A program made the translations under genes and the position numbers. The notes below the pieces were generated by a model. It was not told the origin of the DNA. It worked only from the letters and a program-made list of their open reading frames with translations, and searched no databases. 64,000 nt of DNA from Rhodocyclales bacterium (GTDB lineage: Bacteria > Pseudomonadota > Gammaproteobacteria > Burkholderiales > Rhodocyclaceae): NCBI GenBank assembly GCA_016235165.1, contig JACRLX010000021.1:62001-126000 (forward strand), given 5' to 3'. Below are positions 1 through 7,985 of this stretch, piece by piece (the stretch's first letter is position 1; every line of letters begins with the position of its first letter).

Positions 1-714
1 GCCGGGCAGAGCCGCGCGCAAGCTTTCGGCCTGGCCCAGGATAGCCTCCAACGGGGCGCGGAACTCCTGGCTCATGGAGCGCAGGAATGCGGCCTTGGCC
101 CGACTGGATTGTTCGGCGGCCAGCCGGGCATCATGCAATCGCGCCTTGACCAGCGCACGATCGCGGGCGAGGAAGTAGCCGGCCAGCACCACGATGCCGG
201 CCGAACCCAGCATCGCCGTCAGCATCAGGCCCGGCAGGTCGGCGGCAACCACGATGCTGGCCGGCAGCCAGCCCAGTACCGTGGCCAGGTAGAGAAACAG
301 CAGGGCCGCCGCCAGTACCAGGCCCATTGCAACCAGGATGGGAACGTTGCCGAAAGTGCCGAGCAGGGCAATATTGGCCAGGAAGGCGGGCAAGGCAATC
401 GACAGGATGCCGCCGCTGAGCCAGGCCCAGGCGGTAACCACGACAATGCCGCCAAGGTTGGTGGCGACCAGTCCCAAGGTGATGCTGGAGGTGAGGCGGA
501 TCAACAGCGCGCCGGCTACCGGCGTCAGGATGCAGCCGGCGAACATCAGGTACTCCACCCAGGCAAGGCGGCCGCGCAACAGCGCCACACCCAGCAGCAT
601 CACCGTTACCACCAGCGAAATCGTCAGCAGCGCCTTGGTGATGCCGCGGTGGCGCGTACGCATGCGGGAATCGTCGAGCGACTCCGGCGGCACAAACCAA
701 TCCAGACAATCCAT
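1..714 (-). CDS. Membrane sensor kinase, N-terminal part, H-box His replaced by Gln
   Basis: Reading the minus strand from an ATG at 714 gives 238 open codons that run off the window. About six hydrophobic helices span residues 27-180. A linker around 183-205 resembles the coiled stretch before a dimerisation domain. The HisKA-like H-box follows, reading SMSQEFRAPLEAILG. Histidine kinases have MSHE(L/F)RTPL here, so the phospho-acceptor His is Gln at residue 216. The ATP-binding domain would lie beyond position 1. The start codon sits five bases from a MITE-like element and has no Shine-Dalgarno sequence, so the original 5' end may have been lost. Family assignment is from the motif; loss of autophosphorylation is inferred. 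Confidence 0.75.
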   Translation of the reverse strand, partial: MDCLDWFVPPESLDDSRMRTRHRGITKALLTISLVVTVMLLGVALLRGRLAWVEYLMFAGCILTPVAGALLIRLTSSITLGLVATNLGGIVVVTAWAWLSGGILSIALPAFLANIALLGTFGNVPILVAMGLVLAAALLFLYLATVLGWLPASIVVAADLPGLMLTAMLGSAGIVVLAGYFLARDRALVKARLHDARLAAEQSSRAKAAFLRSMSQEFRAPLEAILGQAESLRAALPG

Positions 715-718
715 TGGT

Positions 719-989
719 CTAGGGTCTGATGACAATCATGCGACGGTGGCGCCGGGACCAAATCGGGATGCGATGCAAGACGCGGCGACGCCGCGATATT
801 CATATCTCGCCAGGAGCCGCAACGCCGCAGCGCGCCCGATTTGACCCGGCCCTGCGGGTTGAGGCCGGACGCGGCGTCTGCGGCGTTGTCGGACTTGGCA
901 AGGGATTACCCTTGCCGGCGTCCTCCGCCTTGCATCCATCCGCATCTGGCCTCAACGCCATCCGCCGAATGATTGTCATCAGACCCTAG
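719..989. mobile_element. MITE-like element with about 21-bp terminal inverted repeats
   Basis: The left end (719-739) and right end (969-989) are perfect inverted copies: CTAG followed by GGTCTGATGACAATCAT, and its complement. Weaker matching continues about 12 bases inward. The 271-bp interior carries no convincing protein. CTAG at both ends could be a duplicated 4-bp palindromic target. Alternatively, GGT on each outer flank could be a 3-bp duplication. This layout fits a non-autonomous element mobilised by a DDE transposase elsewhere (IS5- or IS1182-like target choice is possible, not shown). It fills most of the gene-free gap between the sensor kinase and ffh. Confidence 0.75.
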
Positions 990-1030
990 GGTACCGCGCC
1001 CTTGCCTTCAGCGCCAGCACCCGCCGAGGA

Positions 1031-1056
1031 AAAGTCGGCGCTGGCGGTACGGCGAT
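1031..1056 (+). repeat. 26-bp dispersed repeat, copy 1 (intergenic)
   Basis: This copy matches the consensus AAAGTCGGCGCTG + GCGATACGGCGAT at 25 of 26 positions. It lies in the short gap between the MITE-like element and the stop codon of ffh. Confidence 0.85.
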
Positions 1057-1067
1057 TTTCGCCGCGC

Positions 1068-2423
1068 TCAGCGCATGCCGGGAATCATGCCTTTCATGCC
1101 ACGCATCATCTTGGCCATGCCACCCTTGGAAAACTGCTTCATCATCTTCTGCGTCTGTTCGAACTGGTTGAGCAGGCGATTGACTTCCTGCACCTGCACG
1201 CCGGCGCCGGTGGCGATGCGCCGCTTGCGGCTGGCCTTGATCAGTTCGGGTTTGGACCGTTCGGCCGGCGTCATGGAATTGATGATGCCCTCGATGCGGC
1301 GCACCGCCTTGTCCTCGACGGCGCCGCCGGCCTGCTGCGCCAACGCGCCGAACTGCGCCGGCAGCTTGTCGAGCATGGCGCCGAGGCCGCCCATTTTCTT
1401 CATCTGGCCGATCTGGTCCTTGAAATCGTTGAGGTCGAAGCCCTTGCCGGACTTCATTTTCTTGACGAATTCCTGCGCTTTTTCCTGATCGACGCCGCGC
1501 TGCGCCTCTTCGACCAGGCCGAGGATGTCGCCCATGCCGAGGATGCGGCTGGCCATGCGCTCGGGGTGGAATTCCTCCAGCCCGGTGAGTTTCTCGCCGA
1601 CGCCGGCAAACTTGATCGGCTTGCCGGTCACATGGCGCACCGACAGCGCCGCGCCGCCACGCGAATCGCCGTCGAGCTTGGTCAGGATGACGCCGGAAAG
1701 CGGCAGCGCCTCGTTAAAGGCCTTCGCCGTATTCACCGCATCCTGGCCCAGCATGGCGTCGACCACGAACAGGGTCTCGATCGGCTTCAGCTGGGCATGC
1801 AGGTCCTTGATCTCGGCCATCATGGCCTCGTCGATGGCGAGGCGACCGGCGGTATCGACGAAGATCACGTCGTAGTAATGGCGCTTGGCGTGGTCGAGCG
1901 CGGCGGCGGCAATGTCGGCCGGCTTCTGCCCGCCCGTGGAGGGGTAAAAATCAATCCCTGCCTGGGCCGAAACCGCCTTCAACTGCTCGATGGCGGCAGG
2001 GCGATACACGTCGCAGCTCACCGTCAGCACTTTTTTCTTCTGCCGCTCCTTGAGCCACTTGCCGAGCTTGGCGGTGGTGGTGGTCTTGCCCGCGCCTTGC
2101 AGTCCGGACATCAGGATCACCGCCGGCGGCTGGGTAGCCAGGTTCAGCCCACTGCTGGCGCCGCCCATCAATTCGGTCAGCTCGCGATGGACGACGCCGA
2201 CCAGAGCCTGACCCGGCGTGAGCGAGCCAATCACTTCCTGGCCGAGCGCTTTTTCCTTCACCTTGGCGATGAAGTCCTTGACCACCGGCAGCGCAACGTC
2301 GGCTTCAAGCAGGGCCATGCGCACTTCGCGCAGCATGTCGCCGATGTTGTCTTCGGTAAGGCGGGCCTGGCCGCGCAGGTTCTTGACGACGCGGCCGAGG
2401 CGTTGGGTGAGGTTGTCGAGCAT
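1068..2423 (-). CDS. ffh: Signal recognition particle protein Ffh
   Basis: The SRP54 GTPase binds 4.5S RNA and signal sequences of nascent membrane proteins and delivers ribosomes to FtsY. The 451-residue product has the usual length. It shows the N-terminal helical bundle (1-90), the G1 loop GLQGAGKTTTT at about 107-117, DTAGR near 191 and TKLDGD near 248. A methionine-rich M domain follows from about 300, including repeated MKKM and MMRGMKGM runs. It is transcribed divergently from the CcsA/YpjD-type gene at 2478, and such a gene beside ffh is common in proteobacteria. Identification is firm. Confidence 0.98.
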   Translation of the reverse strand: MLDNLTQRLGRVVKNLRGQARLTEDNIGDMLREVRMALLEADVALPVVKDFIAKVKEKALGQEVIGSLTPGQALVGVVHRELTELMGGASSGLNLATQPPAVILMSGLQGAGKTTTTAKLGKWLKERQKKKVLTVSCDVYRPAAIEQLKAVSAQAGIDFYPSTGGQKPADIAAAALDHAKRHYYDVIFVDTAGRLAIDEAMMAEIKDLHAQLKPIETLFVVDAMLGQDAVNTAKAFNEALPLSGVILTKLDGDSRGGAALSVRHVTGKPIKFAGVGEKLTGLEEFHPERMASRILGMGDILGLVEEAQRGVDQEKAQEFVKKMKSGKGFDLNDFKDQIGQMKKMGGLGAMLDKLPAQFGALAQQAGGAVEDKAVRRIEGIINSMTPAERSKPELIKASRKRRIATGAGVQVQEVNRLLNQFEQTQKMMKQFSKGGMAKMMRGMKGMIPGMR

Positions 2424-2477
2424 GGTTGGACGGGGAAGGCGGGGAAAGAGTCGGGGGCCTTGGTGTAGACTTGGCCA

Positions 2478-3302
2478 ATGCCCGCAATCTTAATGCATCT
2501 GCTGGCGGCGGCCCTGTATGCCGCCCTGGCGATCCATCTCTGGCGCACGCGTTGGCGCGGCCCGGCGCTCGATCAGCCGCCGGGCGGGCTCAAGCTCGGC
2601 GAACGCGGGCTGTTGCTGGTCGCCCTGATCGCCCATGGCATCAGCCTGCGCATGGAAATCTTCGACGGCGACAGCATGCGCTTCAATTTCGCCATCGCCA
2701 TCTCGGTCATGCTCTGGCTGGCGATCGCTTTCTACTGGATCGAAAGCTTTTACGCCCGCATGGAGGGCTTGCAGGTCATCGGCTTGCCGGCGGCGGCCGT
2801 GTCCGCGCTGTTACCGATCGCCTTTTCTGGTGCGCACGTATTGGCCAATGCAGGCTCTCCTGCCTTCCGCCTGCATTTCCTGATGGCGATGCTGGCCTAC
2901 AGCCTGTTCACCCTGGCGGCACTGCATGCCCTGTTGATGGCGACGGCGGAAAAAAGCCTGCATCGCGGTCGCATTTCGCCCCTGCTGGCTGGCTTGCCGC
3001 CCCTGCTGACCATGGAAGCCCTGCTGTTTCGCTTGATCCACGTCGCCTTCGCCCTGCTGACCTTGACCTTGATCAGCGGCATATTTTTTTCCGAAACCCT
3101 GTTTGGCAAGGCGTTGAGCTTCAACCACAAAACCCTGTTCGCCTTCATTTCCTGGATCATCTTCGCTGCCCTGCTCGCCGGACGCCACCTGCGTGGCTGG
3201 CGCGGTCGCCTGGCCTTGCGCTGGACCCTGGCCGGTTTCGTCGCCCTGCTGCTGGCCTACGTCGGCAGCCGCTTCGTGCTCGAAGTCATCCTCGGCCGCT
3301 GA
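2478..3302 (+). CDS. CcsA/YpjD-type inner membrane protein
   Basis: This 274-residue protein is almost entirely hydrophobic, with about eight predicted helices. It resembles the YpjD/CcsA/HemX family of cytochrome c assembly-like proteins. No tryptophan-rich WWD haem-handling motif is evident, so a direct role in haem delivery is not shown. It is divergent from ffh. Its stop overlaps the start of the CorC-type gene (TGATG), suggesting translational coupling. In E. coli the ypjD and corC-family yfjD genes also neighbour ffh, which supports the assignment. Its precise biochemical role is unknown. Confidence 0.85.
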   Translation: MPAILMHLLAAALYAALAIHLWRTRWRGPALDQPPGGLKLGERGLLLVALIAHGISLRMEIFDGDSMRFNFAIAISVMLWLAIAFYWIESFYARMEGLQVIGLPAAAVSALLPIAFSGAHVLANAGSPAFRLHFLMAMLAYSLFTLAALHALLMATAEKSLHRGRISPLLAGLPPLLTMEALLFRLIHVAFALLTLTLISGIFFSETLFGKALSFNHKTLFAFISWIIFAALLAGRHLRGWRGRLALRWTLAGFVALLLAYVGSRFVLEVILGR

Positions 3303-4573
3303 TGGAGGAAATTCCGCTTTCCGCGCAGTTCGCTGCGCTGGCGGTGCTGCTGGCTTGTTCGGCTTTCTTCTCGATCACCGAGACGGCGATGATGGCCTGC
3401 AACCGCCATCGCCTGCGCCATCTTGCCGGGCAAGGCGATCGCGGCGCGCAACTGGCGCTCGACCTGCTCGGACGCACCGACAAGATGCTGGGCGTGATCC
3501 TGCTCGGCAACAACCTGATCAACGCCGCCGCCGCGACCCTGGTCTCGGTGATCACCATCGAACTGTTCGGCGAGGAGAAATGGGCGCTTTCCGTGGGCAC
3601 CCTGCTGGTCACCTTCGCCATCCTGGTATTTGCCGAAATCACGCCGAAGGTGATCGGCGCCGCCCATGCCGACCGCCTGGCGCGAATGCTGGCCTACCTG
3701 ATCTGGCCGTTGTTGCGGGCCGCCTATCCGGTGGTCTGGTTCGTCAATCTCTTTGTCGAGGGACTGCTCTGGCTGTTGCGCCTGAAGCCGAAAGCTGGAG
3801 CGGAAAGCCCCCATCTGAGTACCGAGGAACTGCGCTCGCTGGTCCTGGAGTCGGGCAACTTCATCCCCCAGCAGCACCGCGAGATCCTGCTCAACCTGTT
3901 CGAGCTGGAACAGCTGACGGTGGCCGATGTCATGACCCCGCGCGGGGAAATCGAAGCCATCGACATCGGCGCGCCGATCGAGGACATCAAGCATCAGCTG
4001 GCGACCAGCTTCCACACCCGGGTCGCCGTGTACGAGAACGATCCCGCCAACATCATCGGCATCCTGCACCAGCGGCGTTTGCTGGCCGATGCCTTCGCCG
4101 GCGAAATCGACCACCCTTCGCTGCGCGACCGGATGTCCGCGCCCTATTTCATTCCGGCGGCGACACCCATTTACACCCAGCTTCAGTTCTTCCGCGAAAA
4201 CCGCCAGCGCCTGGGCATGGTGGTAGACGAATACGGCGAGATCGACGGCCTGGTGACGCTGGAAGACATCATCGAAGAGCTCGTGGGCAAATTCACCACC
4301 CGGCAGTCCGACGTCGGCGGCACGATCACCTGGAACAAGTCAGGCACCGTACTGGTGGATGGCGCGGTGGCGCTGCGAGAGCTGAACCGCCTGCTCGATC
4401 TGGACTTTCCCCTCGATGGCCCACGCACCCTGAACGGCCTGATTCTGGAACATCTGGGCGACATTCCCGAGGTCGGACTGGGGCTGCGAATTGGTGCCGT
4501 GGCCGTCGAGATCGTGCAAACACAGGACCGAAAAATCAAGATGGTGCGGCTTCACCGGCCCGGCGGAGAGTGA
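3302..4573 (+). CDS. CorB/CorC (HlyC/CorC, YfjD) family membrane protein
   Basis: The 423-residue protein starts at the ATG in the TGATG overlap with the upstream gene. It has a DUF21 membrane domain (about 1-180, ITETAMMACNRHRLRHL near the start). Two CBS domains follow (about 200-320, with VADVMTPRGEIEAID and LGMVVDEYGEIDGLVT). A CorC/HlyC C-terminal domain covers about 340-420. Relatives act in Mg2+/Co2+ efflux or resistance; the actual substrate is not visible. The next gene, pilC, is 128 bases away and probably separately expressed. Confidence 0.9.
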   Translation: MEEIPLSAQFAALAVLLACSAFFSITETAMMACNRHRLRHLAGQGDRGAQLALDLLGRTDKMLGVILLGNNLINAAAATLVSVITIELFGEEKWALSVGTLLVTFAILVFAEITPKVIGAAHADRLARMLAYLIWPLLRAAYPVVWFVNLFVEGLLWLLRLKPKAGAESPHLSTEELRSLVLESGNFIPQQHREILLNLFELEQLTVADVMTPRGEIEAIDIGAPIEDIKHQLATSFHTRVAVYENDPANIIGILHQRRLLADAFAGEIDHPSLRDRMSAPYFIPAATPIYTQLQFFRENRQRLGMVVDEYGEIDGLVTLEDIIEELVGKFTTRQSDVGGTITWNKSGTVLVDGAVALRELNRLLDLDFPLDGPRTLNGLILEHLGDIPEVGLGLRIGAVAVEIVQTQDRKIKMVRLHRPGGE

Positions 4574-4701
4574 TACTCTCGGCATAGACAGGGCGGAAAG
4601 TGCCTTGAAGCATGGTTTTGTGCGGGCTATCCGGGCTTTTTTCACGTGCCGGAAGCAGTGCTGGCGGCTAGAATCGGCGCCGGAGCGATCAGGAGAGGCG
4701 G

Positions 4702-5934
4702 ATGGCCACAGCAGGCAAGGCGGACGCAAAAAGGGAAGGCCCGAAGGAGCTCAATTTCTCCTGGGAAGGCAAAAACAAGGCCGGCAAGGTGATGCGCGGA
4801 GACATACGCGCCGCCAGCGAATCCGTAGCCAATGCCGCCTTGCGCCGTCAGGGCATCAATGTCACCAAGCTGAAAAAGCAGAAGGCGGCGTCGGGCAAGG
4901 TCACGGACAAGGAAATCACCTTGTTCTCACGGCAACTGGCCACCATGGTCAAGTCCGGGGTACCGCTGCTGCAATCATTCGACATTGTCGGCAAGGGCGC
5001 GAGTAATCCAGCCTTGGCCAAGCTGCTGTTCGACATCAAGGCCGACGTCGAAACCGGATCCAACCTGGCCTCTGCATTTCGCAAGTACCCGATGTATTTC
5101 GATGCGCTGTTCTGCAATCTGGTCGAGGCCGGCGAACAGGCCGGTATTCTCGACAGCCTGCTGGATCGCCTGGCGACCTACAAGGAGAAAACACAAGCGA
5201 TCAAGGCCAAGATCAAGGGGGCATTGTTCTACCCGGTTTCGATCATCGTGGTCGCTTTCATTATTACGGCCGTCATCATGATTTTCGTGGTACCGGCGTT
5301 CAAGGGCGTGTTTGCCAGTTTCGGCGGCGAGCTCCCGGCACCGACCCAAATAGTGATTGCCATTTCCGACGGGTTCGTCGCTAATTGGCACATTATTTTC
5401 GGGGGAATTTATGCAGTGTTCTATGGCTTCATCCAGACGTTCAAACGTTCGCGGGCACTGCAAATCGCGGTAGACAAATACTCGCTAAAGCTTCCGGTTT
5501 TCGGCGATCTGCTGGTCAAGTCGTCCATCGCACGCTGGACCAGGACTCTGTCGACCATGTTCGCCGCCGGTGTGCCATTGGTCGATGCGCTCGACTCGGT
5601 GGGCGGCGCAGCCGGCAACTACGTTTACACGCAAGGCACATTACAGATTAAGAACGAAGTATCCACCGGCTCCAACCTGACATCCGCCATGGAAGCGTCA
5701 GGACTGTTCCCCACCATGGTGACCCAGATGGTCGCGATCGGCGAGGAATCCGGTCAGCTTGACGGAATGCTGGGCAAGACGGCGGATTTCTACGAAGCCG
5801 AGGTGGATGATGCGGTCGAGGCACTGTCCAGCCTGATGGAGCCCTTGATCATGGTCTTCCTCGGTGGCCTGATCGGTGGCCTGGTCGTCGCCATGTACCT
5901 GCCGATCTTCAAGCTCGGGTCCGTGGTCGGCTAA
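4702..5934 (+). CDS. pilC: Type IV pilus inner membrane platform protein PilC
   Basis: PilC anchors the pilus assembly and retraction ATPases at the inner membrane. The 410-residue product begins at an ATG preceded by AGGAGAGG. It carries an N-terminal cytoplasmic region and two T2SF domains (about 75-200 and 275-400). The hallmarks RQLATMVKSGVPLLQSFD and TRTLSTMFAAGVPLVDALD mark the two repeats, and each ends in hydrophobic helices. The start follows a 128-base gap after the CorC-type gene. PilB, often directly upstream, is absent here, whereas pilD follows after 14 bases. Confidence 0.95.
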   Translation: MATAGKADAKREGPKELNFSWEGKNKAGKVMRGDIRAASESVANAALRRQGINVTKLKKQKAASGKVTDKEITLFSRQLATMVKSGVPLLQSFDIVGKGASNPALAKLLFDIKADVETGSNLASAFRKYPMYFDALFCNLVEAGEQAGILDSLLDRLATYKEKTQAIKAKIKGALFYPVSIIVVAFIITAVIMIFVVPAFKGVFASFGGELPAPTQIVIAISDGFVANWHIIFGGIYAVFYGFIQTFKRSRALQIAVDKYSLKLPVFGDLLVKSSIARWTRTLSTMFAAGVPLVDALDSVGGAAGNYVYTQGTLQIKNEVSTGSNLTSAMEASGLFPTMVTQMVAIGEESGQLDGMLGKTADFYEAEVDDAVEALSSLMEPLIMVFLGGLIGGLVVAMYLPIFKLGSVVG

Positions 5935-5948
5935 GCGACTCTGCGTCG

Positions 5949-6803
5949 ATGTTCGCCCTGCTCGCCGATCCGGTGGCGTTTGCCATCGTCGCCGGATTTC
6001 TCGGCCTGCTGGTCGGCAGCTTCCTTAACGTCGTAATCCATCGCCTGCCCTTGATGATGGAGCGCGACTGGGCGACCCAATGTGCCGAGTTGCGGGGGGA
6101 AACGCCCGCGCCGCAAGCGCCCTTTTCACTCGCCCGCCCCCGCTCGCGCTGCCCGAAATGCGGGCATTCGATATCCACGCTCGAGAATATCCCCCTTGTC
6201 AGCTGGCTTTTGCTGGGTGGCAAGTGCCGTGGCTGCGGCACATCGATTTCCATCCGCTATCCACTGATCGAAGCGACCACCGGGATCCTGTTTGCCTGTT
6301 CGGCATGGCAATTCGGTTTCGGAGCAGCGGCTATCGGGGCCATGCTCCTGGTGGCCGCGGCAATTGTCCTGACCGGAATCGACTTCGATACCCAACTGCT
6401 CCCGGACGACGTTACCCTGCCGCTACTCTGGATCGGATTGATTTTCAATTATTTCAACGTCTTCACCAGCTTGCACAACGCTGTCGCAGGTGCGATGCTG
6501 GGCTATCTGGCGTTGTGGACAGTGTATTGGGCGTTCAAGCTGGCGACCGGGAAAGAGGGCATGGGATACGGCGATTTCAAGTTGCTCGGTGCGCTGGGAG
6601 CCTGGTTTGGCTGGCAAATGCTGCCGCTGATCATTCTGCTTTCGTCCCTGGTAGGTGCGGTCGTCGGTATCTCGCTGATGGTTTTTGCGCGCCATGGCCG
6701 CAATGTCCCCATCCCCTTCGGCCCCTATCTGGCTGCCGCGGGCTTGATTGCCCTGTTTTGGGGAAAGCCACTGACTCGGACCTTTGTCGGCGTAAGCCTC
6801 TAA
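5949..6803 (+). CDS. pilD: Prepilin peptidase / N-methyltransferase PilD
   Basis: PilD cleaves the leader of type IV prepilins and methylates the new N-terminus at the inner membrane. The 284-residue protein has the N-terminal DUF domain with paired zinc-binding cysteines (CPKCGH near 75 and CRGCG near 96). The aspartyl protease aspartates lie in GIDFD (near 145) and in GYGDFKLLGA (near 205). About eight membrane helices are visible. It is cotranscribed with pilC. No prepilin gene lies in the window. Confidence 0.95.
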   Translation: MFALLADPVAFAIVAGFLGLLVGSFLNVVIHRLPLMMERDWATQCAELRGETPAPQAPFSLARPRSRCPKCGHSISTLENIPLVSWLLLGGKCRGCGTSISIRYPLIEATTGILFACSAWQFGFGAAAIGAMLLVAAAIVLTGIDFDTQLLPDDVTLPLLWIGLIFNYFNVFTSLHNAVAGAMLGYLALWTVYWAFKLATGKEGMGYGDFKLLGALGAWFGWQMLPLIILLSSLVGAVVGISLMVFARHGRNVPIPFGPYLAAAGLIALFWGKPLTRTFVGVSL

Positions 6804-7057
6804 CCCTCGCTAACCCTCGCCGACGAATTTCCTGGAATACTGGATCGGCATTCAGCATGAGCAGAAATTGGCGGCCCAATGCCGATGGGTTGGAAGACGA
6901 GAACAGAGGGAAGCTCACTTGTCCAGCCCAGCGCTACCCGCCCCTTGAATTGCGCCGCGTCGCCTGCATTTTGAACTGACCGACGATGCGCACGCGGCGG
7001 CTGTGGTGCGCCTTTCGGCTATAATTTCAACCTTTTACGAGTTTGCCGGAGATTGCC
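6804..7057. other. Intergenic region between pilD and fmdB
   Basis: This 254-base stretch begins with a short tandem of TAACCCTCGC just after pilD. I see no convincing gene on either strand. A TATAAT-like hexamer at 7020-7025 is the only promoter-like element noticed; no matching -35 at good spacing was found. Confidence 0.5.
7020..7025 (+). promoter_or_regulatory. Possible -10 hexamer for fmdB-DUF502-aspS
   Basis: A perfect TATAAT lies 33 bases upstream of the fmdB start codon. The -35 region is not recognisable, so the call rests on the hexamer and its position in front of a co-directional run. Confidence 0.4.
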
Positions 7058-7318
7058 ATGCCGATCTACGCCTATCGCTGCACATCCTGCGGCTTTGAAA
7101 AAGATGTGATGCGGAAGATCAGCGACCCACTGCTGACCACCTGCCCGGAATGCAACACCGAGAACTTCAGCAAGCAGCTGACGGCGCCCGGCTTTCAGCT
7201 CAAGGGAAGCGGCTGGTACGCCACCGATTTCAAGGGGGGTGGTTGCGCGGCAAGCAGCAAGAGCGACAATCCGCCGCCTTGTCAGGGCGGAACGGGTAGC
7301 TGCGCCGCCAATCCCTGA
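7058..7318 (+). CDS. FmdB family zinc-ribbon protein
   Basis: The 86-residue protein starts at ATG 7058, with GGAG about seven bases upstream. An upstream in-frame start at 7043 is less likely because the family begins MPIYxYxC. Two CxxC knuckles (CTSCG and CPEC) form the small FmdB-type zinc ribbon, and a Gly/Ser/Cys-rich tail follows. FmdB-like proteins are proposed regulators, but the function is not established. In many betaproteobacteria this gene precedes a DUF502 gene and aspS, exactly as here. Confidence 0.9.
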   Translation: MPIYAYRCTSCGFEKDVMRKISDPLLTTCPECNTENFSKQLTAPGFQLKGSGWYATDFKGGGCAASSKSDNPPPCQGGTGSCAANP

Positions 7319-7320
7319 CC

Positions 7321-7950
7321 TTGACAGCGCTAAAAAAATACTTCATTACGGGGCTGCTGATCTGGGTCCCGCTGGCGATCACCGCATGGGTGCTGTCGCT
7401 GATCGTCCGCACCATGGATCAGTCCCTGCTCCTTTTGCCGCAGGCGATACATCCGGAACAATTGCTGGGCTTGTACATTCCCGGCATCGGGGCGCTATTG
7501 ACGCTGCTGGTGGTTTTTCTAACCGGCCTGATCACCGCAAACATTGTCGGCCAGAAGCTGGTTCGCTTCTGGGAAGGCGTTCTGGCAAGGATCCCGGTCG
7601 TCAAGTCGATCTATTACAGCGTAAAACAGGTCAGCGACACGCTGTTCTCCGGCAGCGGCGTCGCCTTCCGCAAGGTGTTGCTGGTCCGCTATCCGCATCC
7701 GGAAGCGTGGTCCGTTGCCTTCCAGACCGGACACCCGGCCCGCGATGTCGCCGACCTGCTGCCGGACGAGCATGTAGGTGTTTTCATCCCGACCACGCCC
7801 AGCCCGGTCAATGGCTTCTTTTTCTTCGTCAAGCGCAAGGATGTCATCGAACTTGACATGAATGTCGACGAAGCGCTGAAGTACATCGTGTCCATGGGCG
7901 TCGTCGCCCCCCCCATGCGCAACCCATCGGGGCGCGCGCAAAACCAGTAG
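7321..7950 (+). CDS. DUF502 family membrane protein
   Basis: The 209-residue protein uses a TTG start two bases after the fmdB stop. This start gives the family-typical beginning with [10 protein letters not shown]. Two N-terminal hydrophobic segments (about 8-30 and 52-80) precede a soluble C-terminal half with motifs such as [13 protein letters not shown] and [17 protein letters not shown]502 proteins are conserved but uncharacterised. The gene sits tightly between fmdB and aspS and is probably cotranscribed with both. Confidence 0.88.
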   Translation: MTALKKYFITGLLIWVPLAITAWVLSLIVRTMDQSLLLLPQAIHPEQLLGLYIPGIGALLTLLVVFLTGLITANIVGQKLVRFWEGVLARIPVVKSIYYSVKQVSDTLFSGSGVAFRKVLLVRYPHPEAWSVAFQTGHPARDVADLLPDEHVGVFIPTTPSPVNGFFFFVKRKDVIELDMNVDEALKYIVSMGVVAPPMRNPSGRAQNQ

Positions 7951-7985
7951 CCCCCCCTGCGGGCAGCCAACTACCCGGAATCACT

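Noticed and set aside
736-945. Open frame of 69 codons on the minus strand inside the MITE-like element
   Set aside because: It is Arg-rich with no family likeness, and GC-rich DNA gives many such frames; there is no ribosome-binding site.
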